From Actinomadura flavalba DSM 45200 (GTDB lineage Bacteria > Actinomycetota > Actinomycetes > Streptosporangiales > Streptosporangiaceae): a DNA stretch of 42,543 nt. The notes under the pieces are model-generated. The model was not told where the DNA came from. It worked only from the letters and a program-made list of their open reading frames with translations, and searched no databases. Made by a program: the position numbers and the translations under genes. Shown here in pieces: positions 18,118 through 26,313 of the stretch (position 1 is the first letter of the stretch; every line of letters starts with the position of its first letter). The stretch lies in contig NZ_KB894107.1 of the NCBI RefSeq assembly GCF_000374305.1, positions 1 through 42,543 of the forward strand, written 5' to 3'.

Positions 18118-19137
18118 GTGACCGCGGATCTCAAGCTCGGCATCAACGTCGGCTACTGGCAGCGCGACCCCGACGACCAGACCGAGACCGTCCTGGCCGC
18201 CGAACGGCTCGGCTACGACGCCGTCTTCACCGCCGAGGCGTACGGCTCCGACGCCTTCACCCCGCTCGCCTGGTACGCCGCGCGGACGTCGCGCATCCGG
18301 CTCGGCACGGCCGTCGCGCAACTCTCCGCGCGCACCCCCGCCGCCACGGCGATGCAGGCGCTCACCCTGGACGCGCTGTCGGGCGGACGCGTCATCCTCG
18401 GCGTCGGCGCGTCCGGGCCGCAGGTCGTCGAGGGCTGGTACGGCGTCCCGTTCCCCAAGCCGCTCGCCCGGACCCGCGAGTACATCGACATCATGCGCAG
18501 AATCTGGCGCCGCGAAGAGCCCGTCACGGCGCCCGGCCCGCACTACCCGCTGCCGTATCCGGGCGGCGCCGGGCTCGGCAAGCCGCTGAAGTCGATCGTG
18601 CACCCGGTGCGGCCCGAGATCCCCGTCTACCTGGGCGCCGAGGGGCCGAAGAACATCGCGCTCGCGGCCGAGGTGGCGCAGGGCTGGCTGCCGCTGTTCG
18701 TCGACCCGGCGCAGATCGACGCGCTGTTCGGCGCGTCGCTCACCGGCCGGCCGGACGACTTCGAGATCGCCGCCACCGTCACGACGATCGTCACCGACGA
18801 CCTCCCCGCCGCGCTGGAGTTCGCCAAGATCCCGCTCGCCTTCTACATCGGCGGCATGGGCGCCAAGGACCGCAACTTCCACCTCGACCTCATCGGCCGG
18901 CTCGGCTTCGCCGACGACGCCGCCCGCGTCCAGGAACTCTTCCTGGACGGCCGCCGCGCCGAGGCGATCAGCGCCGTCCCCGACGCGCTCGCCGACGCGA
19001 TCTCGCTGCTCGGCCCGCTCGACCGCATCCGCGAACGGCTCACCCTGTGGCGCGACAGCCCGGTGACGACACTGCTCTTCGCGGGCGTCCGGGACGAACC
19101 GACGCTGCGCGCACTGCGCGATCTCGTCCGGGGGTAG
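18118..19137 (+). CDS. LLM-class F420-dependent oxidoreductase
   Basis: A 339-residue luciferase-like TIM-barrel enzyme of the F420-dependent class. Features include LKLGINVGYWQ at the N-terminus, AERLGYDAVFTAEAYGSDAFTPLAWYA, RIRLGTAVAQLSARTP, ALTLDALSGGRVILGVGASGPQVVEGWYG, and the IPVYLGAEGPKNIALAAEVAQGWLPL region. These match the group that oxidises alcohols or reduces unsaturated substrates with F420. The GTG start has GGAGG seven bases upstream. The KstR-type operator suggests a role in steroid or other lipid breakdown. The acetolactate-synthase-like gene starts 72 bp downstream and may share the transcript. Confidence 0.93.
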   Translation: MTADLKLGINVGYWQRDPDDQTETVLAAERLGYDAVFTAEAYGSDAFTPLAWYAARTSRIRLGTAVAQLSARTPAATAMQALTLDALSGGRVILGVGASGPQVVEGWYGVPFPKPLARTREYIDIMRRIWRREEPVTAPGPHYPLPYPGGAGLGKPLKSIVHPVRPEIPVYLGAEGPKNIALAAEVAQGWLPLFVDPAQIDALFGASLTGRPDDFEIAATVTTIVTDDLPAALEFAKIPLAFYIGGMGAKDRNFHLDLIGRLGFADDAARVQELFLDGRRAEAISAVPDALADAISLLGPLDRIRERLTLWRDSPVTTLLFAGVRDEPTLRALRDLVRG

Positions 19138-19209
19138 GGGGCGGCGGAATGATCGGGCGGCGCCGCGTGCTGTCCTGATCGTCAGCCTCTTGCGACCGGA
19201 AGGACACCG

Positions 19210-20865
19210 ATGTCCACCCAGACGGATGCCGCCCGACTCCTCGTCCGCACGCTGGAGGCCGAGGGCGTCGAGTACGTCTTCGGCATTCCGGGTGAGGAGA
19301 ACATCCATTTCGTCGACGCGCTGAACGACTCCCCCATCCGGTACATCCTCGTCCGGCACGAGCAGGGCGCGGCGTTCATGGCCGAGATCTACGGCCGTCT
19401 CACCGGCAAGGCCGGTGTCGCGTCCGCGACGCTAGGACCCGGCGCGATCAACCTCCAGCTCGGCGTCGCCGACGCCACCACCAACAGCGTCCCCGTGGTC
19501 GCGATCTCCGCTCAGGTCGGGCTCGACCGCATCTACAAGGAGTCGCACCAGATCGTCGACCTGGTGTCGCTGTTCCGGCCGATCACGAAATGGTCGGAGC
19601 TGGCGCCGACCGCCGAGGCACTGCCGGAGATGGTGCGCAAGGCGTTCAAGGTCGCGCAGACCGAACGGCCCGGCGCCGTGTACCTCGCGATCCCCGAGGA
19701 CGTCGAGGACGCGCCCGTCGACCCGGCGCTGCGGCCGCTCAAGGTGGACGTCGTGCGTCCGCAGGAGCCGTCGCCGGCGCAGATCGCGCGGGCCGCCGAC
19801 GTGCTCGCGCGGGCGCGGCGTCCGATCGTCCTGGCCGGGCACGGCGCCGCCCGCGCCCGCGCGAGCGACGCGTTGGTGCACTTCGCCGAGACGCTCGGGC
19901 TTCCCGTCGCGACGACGTTCAACGGCAAGGGCGTCTTCCCCGACGACCACCGGCTCGCGCTCGGCGCCGTCGGGTTCATGCGGCACGACTACGTGAACTT
20001 CGGCTTCGACTCCGCCGACGTGCTGATCTCCGTGGGCTACGAACTCCAGGAGTTCGACCCCGTGAAGATCAACCCCGACGCCGACAAGAAGATCATCCAC
20101 ATCCATCACGGACCCGCCGAGGTGGACGACCACTACCCCGTCGAGGTCGGCGTCCAGGGCGACCTGTCCCGGTCGCTGCGACTGCTGGCCGAGTCGGTGC
20201 ACCGCCGCTTCGACGGCGCCGCCGAGGGGCAGCGCATCCGGGAGATGATGCGCGCCGAACTCGACCAGGGCCGCGCCGACGACGCCTTCCCGCTGTCCCC
20301 GCGCCGCATCGTCAGCGACATCCGCGAGGCGATGGGCCGCCACGACCTGGTGCTGGCCGACACCGGCGCGGTCAAGATGTGGATGGCGCGGATGTACCCG
20401 ACGTACGAGCCGAACACGCTACTGGTCTCGAACGGGCTGTCGTCGATGGGGTTCGCGGTGCCGGGCGCGCTCGGCGCCAAGCTCGCGCACCCCGAGCACC
20501 GCGTCCTGGCCGCGACCGGGGACGGCGCGTTCCTGATGAACTCGCAGGAGCTGGAGACGGCCGTCCGGGAGAACATCCCGATCACGGTGCTGATCTGGGA
20601 CGACTCCGCCTACGGCCTCATCGAGTGGAAGATGGACCTCGATCTGGGCCGCAGCTCCCACGTGAAGTTCCGCAACCCCGACTTCGTCCAGTACGCGGAG
20701 AGCTTCGGCGCACGCGGCTACCGCGTCGAGTCCGCCGGGGACCTGCTCCCCACGCTCCGCAAGGCCCTGTCCGACGAAGGCGTCTCGGTCGTCACCGTCC
20801 CGGTCGACTACTCCCACAACCTCGAACTGACCCGCAAACTCGGAGAACTGACCGGCCCCTTCTAG
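19210..20865 (+). CDS. Acetolactate synthase-like thiamine-diphosphate enzyme
   Basis: A 551-residue ThDP-dependent enzyme with the three standard domains. The catalytic Glu is in RHEQGAAFMAE; the ThDP-binding motif starts GDGAFLMNSQELETAVRENIP and ends around WDDSAYGLIEWK. The middle domain is reduced and the sequence resembles FAD-independent catabolic acetolactate synthases (AlsS type) more than anabolic IlvB; no IlvN partner is adjacent. Start is ATG with GGAAGGA. The same gene often follows an LLM oxidoreductase in actinomycetes. The substrate is uncertain: pyruvate to acetolactate is the default, but another 2-oxoacid carboligation is possible. Confidence 0.9.
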   Translation: MSTQTDAARLLVRTLEAEGVEYVFGIPGEENIHFVDALNDSPIRYILVRHEQGAAFMAEIYGRLTGKAGVASATLGPGAINLQLGVADATTNSVPVVAISAQVGLDRIYKESHQIVDLVSLFRPITKWSELAPTAEALPEMVRKAFKVAQTERPGAVYLAIPEDVEDAPVDPALRPLKVDVVRPQEPSPAQIARAADVLARARRPIVLAGHGAARARASDALVHFAETLGLPVATTFNGKGVFPDDHRLALGAVGFMRHDYVNFGFDSADVLISVGYELQEFDPVKINPDADKKIIHIHHGPAEVDDHYPVEVGVQGDLSRSLRLLAESVHRRFDGAAEGQRIREMMRAELDQGRADDAFPLSPRRIVSDIREAMGRHDLVLADTGAVKMWMARMYPTYEPNTLLVSNGLSSMGFAVPGALGAKLAHPEHRVLAATGDGAFLMNSQELETAVRENIPITVLIWDDSAYGLIEWKMDLDLGRSSHVKFRNPDFVQYAESFGARGYRVESAGDLLPTLRKALSDEGVSVVTVPVDYSHNLELTRKLGELTGPF

Positions 20866-21189
20866 CCCCTCCCACACCACCCGCCCAACCCCACACCAAC
20901 GGCAACGCACCGAGCGCGCAGCCCCGACCCGCGACCCCGGAACCCGGCCACGGCGAACGGCCCGGCGAACGGCCCCGGTACGCGGCCCAGTACGCGCCCC
21001 GGCGGACGGCCCCGGCGGACGGCCCCGGCACGCGGCCGTGACGCGCAGCCGTCACGCGCAGCCGTGGCGGGACCAAGCGGCGACCCAGGGCGGCGCGGTT
21101 GACCTGCCCGGCCGACAGCAGCGGGGCGCGCAGCCGTGGCGCGCCCCCGCCGCGCAACCGTGGCGCGCTCCGGCGGGCGCCTCCCGCGC

Positions 21190-21455
21190 CGCCCCGGCGC
21201 GCGGCCCCGGCGCGCGGCCCCGGCGCGCGGCCCCGGCGCGCGGCCCCGGCGCGCGGCCCCGGCGCGCGGCCCCGGCGGGCAGCTCCGGCGGGCGCCTCCC
21301 GCGCCGCCCCAGCGCGCCGCTCCAGCGCGCGGCTCCCCCGCGCGGCCCCGGCGGGCAGCTCCGGCGGGCGGCTCTCGCACCGCTCCGGCGGGCGGCTCCG
21401 GCGGGCGGCTCCGGCGGGCGGCTCCGGCGGGCGGCTCCGGCGGGCGGCACGGCCC
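21190..21455. repeat. 13-bp tandem repeats in the spacer 20866-21460
   Basis: Two blocks share a strict 13-base period: GGCCCCGGCGCGC (about 21190-21275) and GGCTCCGGCGGGC (about 21357-21455), joined by a degenerate stretch. Since 13 is not a multiple of three, translation cycles through all frames, so the block is not coding despite long open frames. It lies between two convergent genes. The preceding 20866-21060 is C-rich with shorter ACGGCCC repeats. Confidence 0.85.
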
Positions 21456-21460
21456 GGCGG

Positions 21461-22258
21461 TTACGTGCGGCAGAGGATTTCGCCGTGGGGGACGGCGAAC
21501 CAGCCGTCGTCCGCGGCGGCCCAGGCGGTCCAGCCCGCATGGACGCGGTCCAGGTCCGCGCGGGTGGCGTGCCCCGCCGCCACGACGCGGTCGGCGATGT
21601 CGGAGCGGACCATGCGTCCGCCCCAGGACGCGCTCCACCAGGCGCGGTCCTGCGGGGTGGCGAAGCACCAGATCGACGCCGAGGGCGTGACGTCGGTGAA
21701 CCCCGCCTGACGGGCCCAGGAGACGAGGCGCCGCCCGGCGTCCGGCTCGCCCCCGGCCTCGCGCGCGACGGCCGTGTACAGGTCCCGCCACGGCTCCATC
21801 TCCGGCGGGCGCGGATGCCAGATCATCCCGCCGTAGTCGGCGTCCCGCACGGCGACGATCCCGCCCCTACGGGCCACGCGGCGCATCTCCCGCAGCGCCG
21901 CGACCGGATCGGAAACGTGCTGGAGCACCTGGTGAGCGTGTACGACATCGAACGCCCCGTCCGGAAACGGCAGCGCCCCCACATCGGCCACCTCGAACGC
22001 GACATTCCCGGCCCCACGCTCCGCCGCGAGCCGCACCGCCTCCCCCACGACCCCCGCCGCACTGTCGACCCCGACGACCCGCCCGTCCCCGACGCGAGCC
22101 CCGATCTCCACAGTGATCGTCCCCGGCCCGCACCCGACGTCCAGCACGGAAATCCCGTCCCGCAGAAACGGCACCAGATACCCGGCCGAGTTCTCCACAG
22201 TCCGCCACCGATGCGCACTGAGCACGGTGTCGTGATGCCCCTGCGCGTAAGAACCCAC
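21461..22258 (-). CDS. Class I SAM-dependent methyltransferase
   Basis: A 265-residue methyltransferase. The SAM-binding motif I is VLDVGCGPGTITVEIGARVG, with VVGVDSA (motif II acidic) and FPDGAFDVVHAHQVLQHVSDPVAALREMRRVARRGG, the UbiE/COQ5-like pattern. The N-terminus GSYAQGHHDTVLSAHRWRTVENSAGYL is shared by a family of uncharacterised actinomycete methyltransferases; substrate unknown. I chose the GTG at 22258, nine bases after a GGGGG tract. A TTG at 22294 is also in frame, but a -10-like TAGGGT directly upstream of it (22295-22300) would put transcription start inside it. The spacer upstream is T/G-rich on the coding strand with no gene. Confidence 0.88.
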   Translation of the reverse strand: MGSYAQGHHDTVLSAHRWRTVENSAGYLVPFLRDGISVLDVGCGPGTITVEIGARVGDGRVVGVDSAAGVVGEAVRLAAERGAGNVAFEVADVGALPFPDGAFDVVHAHQVLQHVSDPVAALREMRRVARRGGIVAVRDADYGGMIWHPRPPEMEPWRDLYTAVAREAGGEPDAGRRLVSWARQAGFTDVTPSASIWCFATPQDRAWWSASWGGRMVRSDIADRVVAAGHATRADLDRVHAGWTAWAAADDGWFAVPHGEILCRT

Positions 22259-22479
22259 AGCCACCAACCCCCACTTCGAATCCAACCCACCCAAACCCTA
22301 GATCCCCGCCCAACATTTGAGAATTCAGTCCCACATAATGAACACTCAACCCCACGACCTGCGAACTCGCCCCCAACAGTGCCAACAACAACGAGACCAA
22401 CCCGACCCGACCAACGCGAGCAGCCCACGCGACACAAGCAGCACAAACAACACGGTCTCGACACATGCGGGCGCGCGGG

Positions 22480-23075
22480 CCGAGGCGCGGACGCGGAGGC
22501 GCGCGTGGTGGCAGGAGGGGCCGCGCCCGGTGGGGCAGTGCGCGGAGGGGCTCCCACCCCGGGTATGGGGCGGGGGCGTGCGGTCAAGGGACTAGGGCTC
22601 GGGTGCGACGGTGCGAGCGGAGCCGGGGCGCGGACGGTGGGCGCGCGTTGTGTGTGGCACGAGGGGCCGCGCCCGGTGGGGCGGCGCGCGGGGCGTCTCG
22701 CCGGGTCGAGGGCGGCGAGACGCGCGCGGCATCGGAAGGGGCGCGCCCGGCGGGGCATTGCGCAGGGCCGTCTCCACGCTGGGTATGGGTGGGGGCGCGC
22801 GGTCAAGCGGCTAGGGGCTCGGTGGCGGCGGTGTGAGCGGTGGGCGCGCGGGACCGCAGCGCGGACGGTGGGCGCGCGTGATGGTAGGAGAGACTGCGCG
22901 CGCGGCGCACGGTGGGGCGGCGCACGGTGGGGCGGCGCACGGTGGGGCGGCGCACGGTGGGGCGGCGCACGGTGGGGCGGCGCACGGGGCGGGCCCCGCC
23001 CCCGGGTGTGGGGGCGGGGTTATGGTTAGGCGGCCAGGGCCTTGCGGCGGTGCGGGCGGTGGGCGCGCGGGCGGG
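22480..23075. repeat. Three degenerate ~220-bp direct repeats, the last covering the 3' end of a small gene
   Basis: Landmarks such as GGGTATGGG / GGGTGTGGG recur at 22561, 22781 and 23004, followed by GGTCAAG-GGCTAGGG or its variant and GTGGGCGCGCG. The third copy contains the stop and last codons of the 71-residue gene, so the others look like relics of its 3' region. Within the last copy CGCACGGTGGGGCGG is repeated five times in perfect tandem (22906-22980). The stretch 22259-23025 has no convincing gene. Confidence 0.75.
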
Positions 23076-23241
23076 CCGGGGCCGGGTCGAGGGTGGTGAC
23101 GGGGCGCGGGTGCGGCGGCGCCGGGTCGGTGTAGGTGTTGAGGGGCTGGTCGGAGAGGGCGCTCAGCCGGATCTCGACCAGCGTCCGCTCGGCCGGGCCG
23201 TGCAAGTGCGAGTGGGTGAGGTGGAACGTCGTGTCGTTCAC
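23026..23241 (-). CDS. Small protein of unknown function (71 residues)
   Basis: The product begins MNDTTFHLTHSHLHGPAER, then TLVEIRLSALSDQPLNTYTDP, and continues into a Pro/Arg/His-rich basic tail ending HRPHRRKALAA. I do not recognise a family. The first 40 residues look folded (alternating hydrophobic pattern VEIRLSAL), the tail disordered and nucleic-acid-binding-like. The GTG start is supported by GAAAGGGG five bases upstream; the longer frame from 23412 has no ribosome site. Upstream at 23301-23316 is a 16-mer nearly identical to one next to the LexA box of the DUF6504 gene, hinting at shared control. Downstream lie degenerate copies of its own 3' end. Confidence 0.65.
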   Translation of the reverse strand: MNDTTFHLTHSHLHGPAERTLVEIRLSALSDQPLNTYTDPAPPHPRPVTTLDPAPARPRAHRPHRRKALAA

Positions 23242-23300
23242 TGGTACCCCTTTCAGAACCGGCGAGGCCGATCTCCGTCCCGCCGGCCGGGCCGTGCCCG

Positions 23301-23316
23301 GTCGTACGGATCGAAC
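23301..23316 (-). promoter_or_regulatory. Promoter element shared with the DUF6504 gene
   Basis: GTCGTACGGATCGAAC here and GTCATACGGATCGAAC at 27336-27351 differ at one base. Both lie about 45-75 bp upstream of a minus-strand start. Here CGAAC is followed after ten bases by GTTCG; in the other site the gap is four, giving a canonical LexA box. Confidence 0.45.
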
Positions 23317-23752
23317 AAGCTCCCCGGTTCGACCCGTATTCCTCGACGTGCCTTCCTTCACCTCGGAAGTTACGCCGTGCCTGTGACATTTCCCCGAGTC
23401 AGACCACCGCAAGCATCAAGCGCACCCCATATCTCCGTACACCGGATGCCACCTCCAGAAGGGACCTACGAGACGTCCGCCCGCGACGCCCCGGCGCGGC
23501 ACCACCGCCTTCACGCGGCCGGAAGCAAGGCGCCGCCGCGCTGCGCCACCGAGAACGCCGCCCGAACGGGCCTTCACCCTCCTGATCAGCGCAGACATCA
23601 TGCTGGCAGAGGCCACAACGAACACGCGACGCATTTACGAGCCAACAAGCGACACCTCCAACCCCACCGGGAACGCGCACCCCCACCTCGAACATCCACC
23701 AACGGATCGGCCCCGACACCAGGCCGACCCCGGACAGTTCAGGGGCGGGACG

Positions 23753-23929
23753 TCAGCTCTGGGACGCGTACGGGCTCCTCTCCTCGGCGGGTCGGTCGGG
23801 TGGGGCTTCGTCGTGGCGGTTGCGGAGGGAGTCGGTGATCTCCATGGCCGGGGTGACGAGGCCCGCGTAGACGACGAAGGCGACGAACAGGGCCGCCACC
23901 GGGACGTAGATCAGAAGCATCGGGTTCAT
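23753..23929 (-). CDS. Small single-pass membrane protein
   Basis: A 58-residue protein with one hydrophobic helix (about 4-26, MLLIYVPVAALFVAFVVYAGLV) and a charged acidic/proline tail ending SPYASQS. No known family is recognised. It is divergent from the histidine kinase gene with 118 bp between starts, including a perfect 16-bp palindrome. It might belong to the same regulon or modulate the kinase; that is inference. The 511 bp on its 3' side (23242-23752) hold only the promoter of the 71-residue gene and no other gene that I can support. Confidence 0.6.
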   Translation of the reverse strand: MNPMLLIYVPVAALFVAFVVYAGLVTPAMEITDSLRNRHDEAPPDRPAEERSPYASQS

Positions 23930-23997
23930 GGGTCTAGCCTGCTCGCCCGGGTCCTCGCGCGGTATCGGCCGCCGGTGCGGTTTCCGCCGCGCGCGAG

Positions 23998-24013
23998 TCG
24001 GCCGATCGGCCGA
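23998..24013. promoter_or_regulatory. Perfect 16-bp palindrome in a divergent promoter region
   Basis: TCGGCCGATCGGCCGA is identical to its reverse complement. It sits 35 bp before the histidine kinase ATG and 69 bp before the divergent membrane-protein start. A -10-like TAGCCT follows at about 24037. It could be an operator for the adjacent NarL-type regulator, but GC-rich palindromes occur by chance. Confidence 0.4.
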
Positions 24014-24047
24014 TCCGGGACTGCGTCGCAGGTCGTAGCCTCGAAGC

Positions 24048-25196
24048 ATGACCGAGCACCCCGGCGGGCTGGAGCGCGTCCACACGGTGGGCGGGTGCGT
24101 CGTGCGGGTGGCGATCTGGGGCGGCGCGTCCCTGTATCTGCTGGCGTGCGTCCTCACCTACGGGCTCGGCCCCCGTGAGATCGTGCTGTACGCCGTCGCC
24201 GCCGCCGCGACCATCGGCGCGCTCTTGCCGCGTCACCTGTCGCGCTGGGCGGCCGGGGTGGCGGGCGCGTCCCTGCTCCTCACCGGCGCGCTGGCGTTCT
24301 CCGGCATGCACGACGGCAATCCCGCGGTGGTCCCGGAGGCGTGCGGCCTGCTGCTGCTCGCGCTGCGGGTCGCGTGGAAGGCGCCGCGCGACCGGCTCGT
24401 CCCGCTCACCACGCTGCTCGGCTCGGCGGTCGTGCTGCTGCCGCTGCGCGGCGGGCTGCTCCTGCCCGTCCTGCTGTCCGCGCCGCTCGCCGTGCTCGTC
24501 GCGGTCGCGGTCGGCGCGGGCCTGTACGGGCGGGCGCTGGACGAGCGGCGCGCCCGGTCGCTCACGGCCGCCCGCCGCGACGAACGCCTCGACCTCGCCC
24601 GCGACCTGCACGACTTCGTCGCCCACCACGTCACCGGCATCGTCGTCCAGGCGCAGGCGGCGCGGTTCGCGGCCGGGTCGGGCGCCGCGCAGAGCCCCGA
24701 GCAGCTCGACACGATGCTCGCCGGGATCGAGCAGGCGGGCGGCGAGGCGCTGACGTCGATGCGCCGCATGGTCGGCCTGCTCCGCGACGCGCAGGACGCG
24801 CCCGCCGCGACGCCCCGCCGCACCGGCCTCGACGCGGTCGCGGACCTGACGGACGCCTTCACCTCCCCGCCCGCCGCCCTCTTCATCGCCCCCGACCTGG
24901 GCACGCCCCCGCCGGAGATCGCCACGACGATCCACCGCGTCGTCCAGGAGTCGCTGACCAACGTCCGCAAGCACGCCGCCGACGCCACCACCGTGCATGT
25001 CATGATCGAACGACGCGACGGCGCGTACGCCGTCCAGGTCACCGACGACGGCCAGGGCCGGGGCCGCCGCCTGCCCGCCGGGGGTTTCGGCCTGGCCGGG
25101 CTGGACGAGCGGATCGCCGCGCTCGGCGGCCGGCTCATGGCCGGGCCGGGCCCGGCGGGCGGCTGGACGGTGACGGCGGTGCTGCCCGCGCGCTGA
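24048..25196 (+). CDS. Sensor histidine kinase, NarL/DesK type
   Basis: A 382-residue membrane kinase. About five or six hydrophobic segments fill 18-160. A HisKA_3 dimerisation domain follows with the phospho-acceptor His in LARDLHDFVAHHVTG (H188), then a GHKL ATPase domain with N box VVQESLTNVRKHA and G box GGFGLAGLDERIAALGG. There is no extracellular sensor of size, so it probably senses the membrane or a small ligand. It lies 19 bp before its response regulator, and the two form a standard pair. Confidence 0.94.
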   Translation: MTEHPGGLERVHTVGGCVVRVAIWGGASLYLLACVLTYGLGPREIVLYAVAAAATIGALLPRHLSRWAAGVAGASLLLTGALAFSGMHDGNPAVVPEACGLLLLALRVAWKAPRDRLVPLTTLLGSAVVLLPLRGGLLLPVLLSAPLAVLVAVAVGAGLYGRALDERRARSLTAARRDERLDLARDLHDFVAHHVTGIVVQAQAARFAAGSGAAQSPEQLDTMLAGIEQAGGEALTSMRRMVGLLRDAQDAPAATPRRTGLDAVADLTDAFTSPPAALFIAPDLGTPPPEIATTIHRVVQESLTNVRKHAADATTVHVMIERRDGAYAVQVTDDGQGRGRRLPAGGFGLAGLDERIAALGGRLMAGPGPAGGWTVTAVLPAR

Positions 25197-25215
25197 GCCT
25201 GCGAGAATCAACGAC

Positions 25216-25863
25216 GTGACCCTGCGTGTGCTCATCGCCGACGACCAGCAGATGGTCCGCGCCGGATTCCGCATGATCCTCGAATCCCAGCCGGACATGA
25301 CCGTCGTCGGCGAGGCCGAGGACGGCGCGCGGGCGGTCGAGCTGGCGCGCGAACTCCGCCCGGACGTGTGCCTGTTCGACGTCCGGATGCCCCGCATGGA
25401 CGGCCTGGAGGCGACCCGGCTGCTCGCCGGTCCCGGCGTTTCCGATCCGCTCCGCGTCGTGATCGTCACCACGTTCGACATGGACGAGTACGTCTACGGC
25501 GCGATCCGCGGCGGCGCCACCGGCTTCCTGCTGAAGGACAGCGGCCCGGCGCTGCTGGTCGAGGCGGTGCGGGCGGCGGCGAGCGGCGCGGCGCTGGTGT
25601 CGCCGTCGATCACGGTCCGGCTGCTGGAGCGGCTGGCGGTGCCGGCGGCGGAGCCGCGCCGTCCCCGCGAGTCCCCGACCGACCGCGAACTGGACGTCGT
25701 CCGTCTTGTCGCCCGTGGCCGGACGAACGAGGAGATCGCCGCCGAACTGTTCGTGTCGCTGTCCACGGTGAAGACGCATCTGAGCAGCGTGCAGCGCAAG
25801 CTCGACGCCCGGAACCGGGTGGAGATCGCGGCGTGGGCGTGGGAGTCCGGCCTGGTCCGCTGA
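25216..25863 (+). CDS. Response regulator, NarL/LuxR type
   Basis: A 215-residue two-domain regulator. The receiver domain has the acidic pocket IADDQ and the phospho-acceptor D55 in LFDVRMPRMDG, with VTTFD and KD further on. The C-terminal LuxR-type HTH (about 150-210) reads SPTDRELDVVRLVARGRTNEEIAAELFV and SLSTVKTHLSSVQRKL. Start is GTG. It is the partner of the kinase immediately upstream. Targets are unknown; the palindrome ahead of the kinase gene is a candidate. Confidence 0.95.
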   Translation: MTLRVLIADDQQMVRAGFRMILESQPDMTVVGEAEDGARAVELARELRPDVCLFDVRMPRMDGLEATRLLAGPGVSDPLRVVIVTTFDMDEYVYGAIRGGATGFLLKDSGPALLVEAVRAAASGAALVSPSITVRLLERLAVPAAEPRRPRESPTDRELDVVRLVARGRTNEEIAAELFVSLSTVKTHLSSVQRKLDARNRVEIAAWAWESGLVR

Positions 25864-25892
25864 GACGCGGGCCGCGCGGAAGGGGACGGACA

Positions 25893-26246
25893 CTGGCACC
25901 GGAGTCGCTGGCGGGACTGCCCGCGCTCGTCATCGTCGTGTGGGGGCTGTTCGCGGCGGGCTGGGCGCTCGTCCTGGCGACGCTGCGCCGCGATCTGCCC
26001 GAGGACGTCCGCGGCCCCGCCGTCTTCGCCCACACGCTGACCCCGCTGGCGTTCCTCGCGCTCCCCGCCCTCGTCGGCTTCGGTTCCCTCCTCGTGACGA
26101 CGGGCGCCGCGGTCACCTGGTGGTCGCTGCTGACGGCCACCGCCTTCCGTCCCGTCCGTCTCCTGGACGGCGGCCTCCCCCGCCTGGCCGCGTTCCTGGT
26201 CCTCACCGCGACGGGCCTGGCGGTCTCCACGCTGCTGATCCTTTGA
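25893..26246 (+). CDS. Small membrane protein behind the two-component genes
   Basis: About 117 residues with three hydrophobic helices (LPALVIVVWGLFAAGWALVLA, LTPLAFLALPALVGFGSLLVTTG and AAFLVLTATGLAVSTLLIL). No named family is recognised. The start is unresolved. The best-placed codon is a rare CTG at 25893 behind GGAAGGGGACGG; alternatives are GTG at 25839 (overlapping the regulator gene) and GTG at 25938, which would cut the first helix. Close spacing suggests co-transcription with the two-component system. Confidence 0.6.
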   Translation: MAPESLAGLPALVIVVWGLFAAGWALVLATLRRDLPEDVRGPAVFAHTLTPLAFLALPALVGFGSLLVTTGAAVTWWSLLTATAFRPVRLLDGGLPRLAAFLVLTATGLAVSTLLIL

Positions 26247-26269
26247 AGCGCCGGTCGTCAGAGGTTCCC

Positions 26270-26275
26270 TAGAAT
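26270..26275 (+). promoter_or_regulatory. -10-like TAGAAT ahead of the DUF4328 gene
   Basis: TAGAAT lies 39 bp before the ATG at 26314. The -35 region is weak. GGAGGTGGAG before the ATG is a good ribosome site. Confidence 0.4.
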
Positions 26276-26313
26276 CAGGGCAAGAGGAGATAAAGACTGC
26301 CGGAGGTGGAGTC

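Noticed and set aside
22803..22985. Minus-strand frame with five Arg-Arg-Pro-Thr-Val repeats
   Set aside because: Arises wholly from the 15-bp array; no ribosome site and short.
23260..23345. tRNA-like GGTTCGACCC
   Set aside because: The flanking bases do not form a T stem and no acceptor or anticodon arm can be drawn.
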